NCBI RefSeq assembly: GCF_008728965.1
Contig: NZ_VSMC01000002.1
Location: 62,001-126,000, forward strand
Origin: Heminiphilus faecis
GTDB lineage: Bacteria > Bacteroidota > Bacteroidia > Bacteroidales > Muribaculaceae
Length of the DNA stretch: 64,000 bases
Direction of reading: 5' to 3'
Shown piece after piece: positions 61,916-64,000 of the stretch (position 1 is the stretch's first letter; every line of letters begins with the position of its first letter). The notes beneath the pieces are model-generated. The model was not told the DNA's origin. It did no database searches and saw only the letters and a list, made by a program, of their open reading frames with translations. The translations under genes were made by a program, and so were the position numbers.

Positions 61916-64000
61916 TTACTTTTCAGGACGGATAAGACGCACATGGAATATGCCTCCGGCCACATTATTCTTCTTACTTTGGAATTTAACGGTCACAAAA
62001 TCCTTGCCCGATATAAACTCTGACGGTATAGCGTACTCCTGATCGACAAATTCATCTTTCTTCCATTTACCCGAGGTATTCTCGGAAGCGAGCACTTTGT
62101 CATCGATGCAGATGTCAAAGTCGCGGTTGCCGGACTCGTTGCCCCAATAGCGTACGCGCAACAGCAGATTATCGGCACCAGATGTCTTCATCTTATAAGA
62201 GAAGTATCCGCCGTTTGAGGCGTCGCGCCACGGTTCACCGTTGTAGTTGCCCGACGATGACGACTTGTGCTCCATAAAGTGGTCAGCCTCGGGCTGCTGC
62301 TCGCCGGTGTTCACGGCATCGACCGTACGGCGGTCGAGAGCGAGACGCATCTCCTCGTCCTTGCGGGCCTTTGCCATATAGTTCTTGTACTGACCGGGGG
62401 TCATTGAGAGCCAATATATCATATAGCGCGTATCGTGAATGTTGTAGAACGGTTCAAGCACAATGTCGGCCCACTTGTCGGAGAACAGACCCGGCACCTT
62501 GAACGCGAACTCTCCGTTGCCTACGGGCTGCATGGCACGCAGCTTCTTGAGCAGCTTGCCACGGTCGCCGATAAGCAGCGGTGTATCGAAAACCGATACG
62601 AGCTCACCGCCGGCAATGTGGGCCCAGCGGCTGTCATCGGCCACAATACGCGGAGTGGGAGCTATGCCTTCGAGACGAGCGCCAAGTACAACAGGTCCGC
62701 GGAGTATAGACACATAGCTCGGCAGATTGGGCAGCTCCTCGACAGTGACTTTCATCGGCATATCGAGAGTCACCACATCGCCGTCGCGCCACTCGCGGTC
62801 GAGAGCTATGTATGACGACGGCTTCGAGAAGGTCTTCACCGGCTTGCCGTTGACCTTGACCGTAACAGCGTCGCACCATCCGGGATGACGGAGCAGAAGG
62901 CTGAAATGCTTGGCCTCGGGAGTATTGATGGTAAACTCCGACACACCCTCGACGGGATAGTTGTTGCGCTGCGTCAGCTTTATGCCTTTTTCCTTCCAGT
63001 CAAGTACCGAAGGTATGAAAAGGTTCACCCGCAGCGAATCACCGTTATGGGTATAGATGAACTGGCCGTACTTGCCGTGGTTCTCCATGCCCGTGCCTAC
63101 ACAACACCACATGGCGCTGTTGGGCTGTGAATACACACGGTAATGACCCGGACGCGCCGAAGTGAAATATACGTAGCCGCCGTGGTGAGGATGCTGGGTC
63201 GACAATATGTGGTTGTACAAGGCTCGCTCATAGAAGTCGGCATAGCGGGCTTCGGGCGACATGCGAAACAGGCCCTCGGTAAGCTTGAGCATATTGTTGG
63301 TGTTGCAAGACTCCGGACCTTCGCGGTCATCGACATAGCTCTTGGCATCGCTTGCCGAGGCAAAGTGCTCGCGGCGGCTGTTGCCGCCTATCGAAAGCGA
63401 ACGGTTGTATACCACTGTATTCCAGAAAAACTCGGAAGCCTTGGCATAATCGGCGTCATCGGCAATCTCGGCCACACGCTGGAAACCGACCACTTTTGGC
63501 ACCTGAGTATTGGCATGCTTGTTGTCAAGATTGTCGACTCCGGCAAGCATGCTGTCGTAAAGCCAGTGATGGGTGAAGCGGCGTGCCGCGTCAAGATACT
63601 TTTGGTCGCCGGTCATGGCGTAAGCGTCGGCATACACCTCGTTCATGCCGCCAAACTCGTTGCCGAGCATGGCCTCCATGCGCTCGTCGGAGAGATTGGA
63701 TATAACATCAATACCCCAGTCGCACATGCCGAGAAACAGGTTTCGGCCCACCTTTGAGCCGGCATAAACCCAGCTGTCACGCAGTCCGGCATACATCTTG
63801 TGCACGTTGTACCACGGCACCCAGTAGTTCCATATCTTGCTCTCGTCGCCGCCGCGCAACGCCGTCCACAGGTCATCGCCTCCGGGCACACCGCCCACAT
63901 AGCCGTCGCCACGGGCCACGGCACACATGGCGAGTTGGCCGAGCATGTAGTCCATGCGCTCCTTGAGGGCCTCGTTGCCGGTAGCGGCATAGTGGATGGC
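61916..64000 (-). CDS. Glycoside hydrolase family 127 (beta-L-arabinofuranosidase), 5' end beyond right edge
   Basis: The frame is open to base 64000 (AIHYAATGNEALKERM upstream of the first internal ATG at 63955), so only the C-terminal 694 residues are seen. The (alpha/alpha)6 domain has WVPWYNVHKMYAGLRDSW and GMNEVYADAYAMTGDQKYLD. The GH127 active-site set is intact: EGPESCNTNNMLKLTEG (Glu and Cys at 63313-63305) and MWCCVGTGMENHGKYGQF (adjacent Cys codons at 63106-63101), matching the zinc-bound Cys/Glu site with Cys nucleophile. The C-terminal ~180 residues add a sandwich domain. It removes terminal beta-L-arabinofuranose. It is the most upstream gene of the enzyme operon visible. Confidence 0.92.
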   Translation of the reverse strand, partial: AIHYAATGNEALKERMDYMLGQLAMCAVARGDGYVGGVPGGDDLWTALRGGDESKIWNYWVPWYNVHKMYAGLRDSWVYAGSKVGRNLFLGMCDWGIDVISNLSDERMEAMLGNEFGGMNEVYADAYAMTGDQKYLDAARRFTHHWLYDSMLAGVDNLDNKHANTQVPKVVGFQRVAEIADDADYAKASEFFWNTVVYNRSLSIGGNSRREHFASASDAKSYVDDREGPESCNTNNMLKLTEGLFRMSPEARYADFYERALYNHILSTQHPHHGGYVYFTSARPGHYRVYSQPNSAMWCCVGTGMENHGKYGQFIYTHNGDSLRVNLFIPSVLDWKEKGIKLTQRNNYPVEGVSEFTINTPEAKHFSLLLRHPGWCDAVTVKVNGKPVKTFSKPSSYIALDREWRDGDVVTLDMPMKVTVEELPNLPSYVSILRGPVVLGARLEGIAPTPRIVADDSRWAHIAGGELVSVFDTPLLIGDRGKLLKKLRAMQPVGNGEFAFKVPGLFSDKWADIVLEPFYNIHDTRYMIYWLSMTPGQYKNYMAKARKDEEMRLALDRRTVDAVNTGEQQPEADHFMEHKSSSSGNYNGEPWRDASNGGYFSYKMKTSGADNLLLRVRYWGNESGNRDFDICIDDKVLASENTSGKWKKDEFVDQEYAIPSEFISGKDFVTVKFQSKKNNVAGGIFHVRLIRPEK

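Overview
The window looks like a chromosomal segment of a gut Bacteroidales bacterium, most likely of the Muribaculaceae type or a close relative. The evidence is the promoter grammar (TAnnTTTG at -7, sometimes TTTG about 20 bases upstream, no strong Shine-Dalgarno sites), a SusC/SusD polysaccharide utilisation locus with a hybrid two-component regulator, SprA of the type IX secretion system, GLPGLI-family proteins, and a NagZ/beta-lactamase fusion. The genus is an inference and was not tested.

Layout. (1) 1-3986, minus strand: an AT-richer restriction-modification operon made of a C5 cytosine methyltransferase, a PD-(D/E)xK-like nuclease that starts on the methylase stop codon, and a HipA-like kinase running off the left edge. 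(2) 4557-25445: housekeeping genes. These are fmt; ruvA-sprA; a three-gene operon of a small membrane protein, a PstS-like lipoprotein and a TPR protein; rarA; an ECF sigma / putative anti-sigma / DUF4252-like trio; and a five-gene minus-strand run of a BadF-type kinase, serB, a patatin-like outer-membrane phospholipase, lrgA and lrgB. (3) 25588-31716: a compact transcription unit with its own promoter and terminator, in which four GLPGLI-family secreted proteins flank one TonB-receptor-like barrel protein. (4) 31727-37782: a UshA-like 5'-nucleotidase, the NagZ/beta-lactamase fusion and gdhA. (5) 37800-39540: a RAYT (REP-associated tyrosine transposase) bracketed by GTAG-type REP hairpins, followed by a run of small hairpins with covarying stems. 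(6) 39610-64000: a large polysaccharide utilisation locus. One minus-strand operon carries a metallophosphoesterase, SusC, SusD and a surface-glycan-binding-like lipoprotein. A divergent hybrid two-component sensor is followed by convergent GH95 and by a tight operon of GH127, GH43, GH97, an esterase and GH43. GH127 is cut by the right edge.

How the genes work together. The PUL enzyme set (GH95, GH97 with a retaining-type Asp, GH127, two GH43-CBM6-like proteins and a feruloyl-esterase-like protein) points to a heavily decorated plant arabinose-containing glycan such as complex arabinoxylan or arabinogalactan side chains. No endo-acting backbone enzyme is visible, so more of the locus probably lies to the right.

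The parts that look least described are the methylase-nuclease-HipA-like kinase operon, the GLPGLI quartet around a barrel protein, and the covarying hairpin run next to the RAYT island. All names are from reading motifs; no database search was run.
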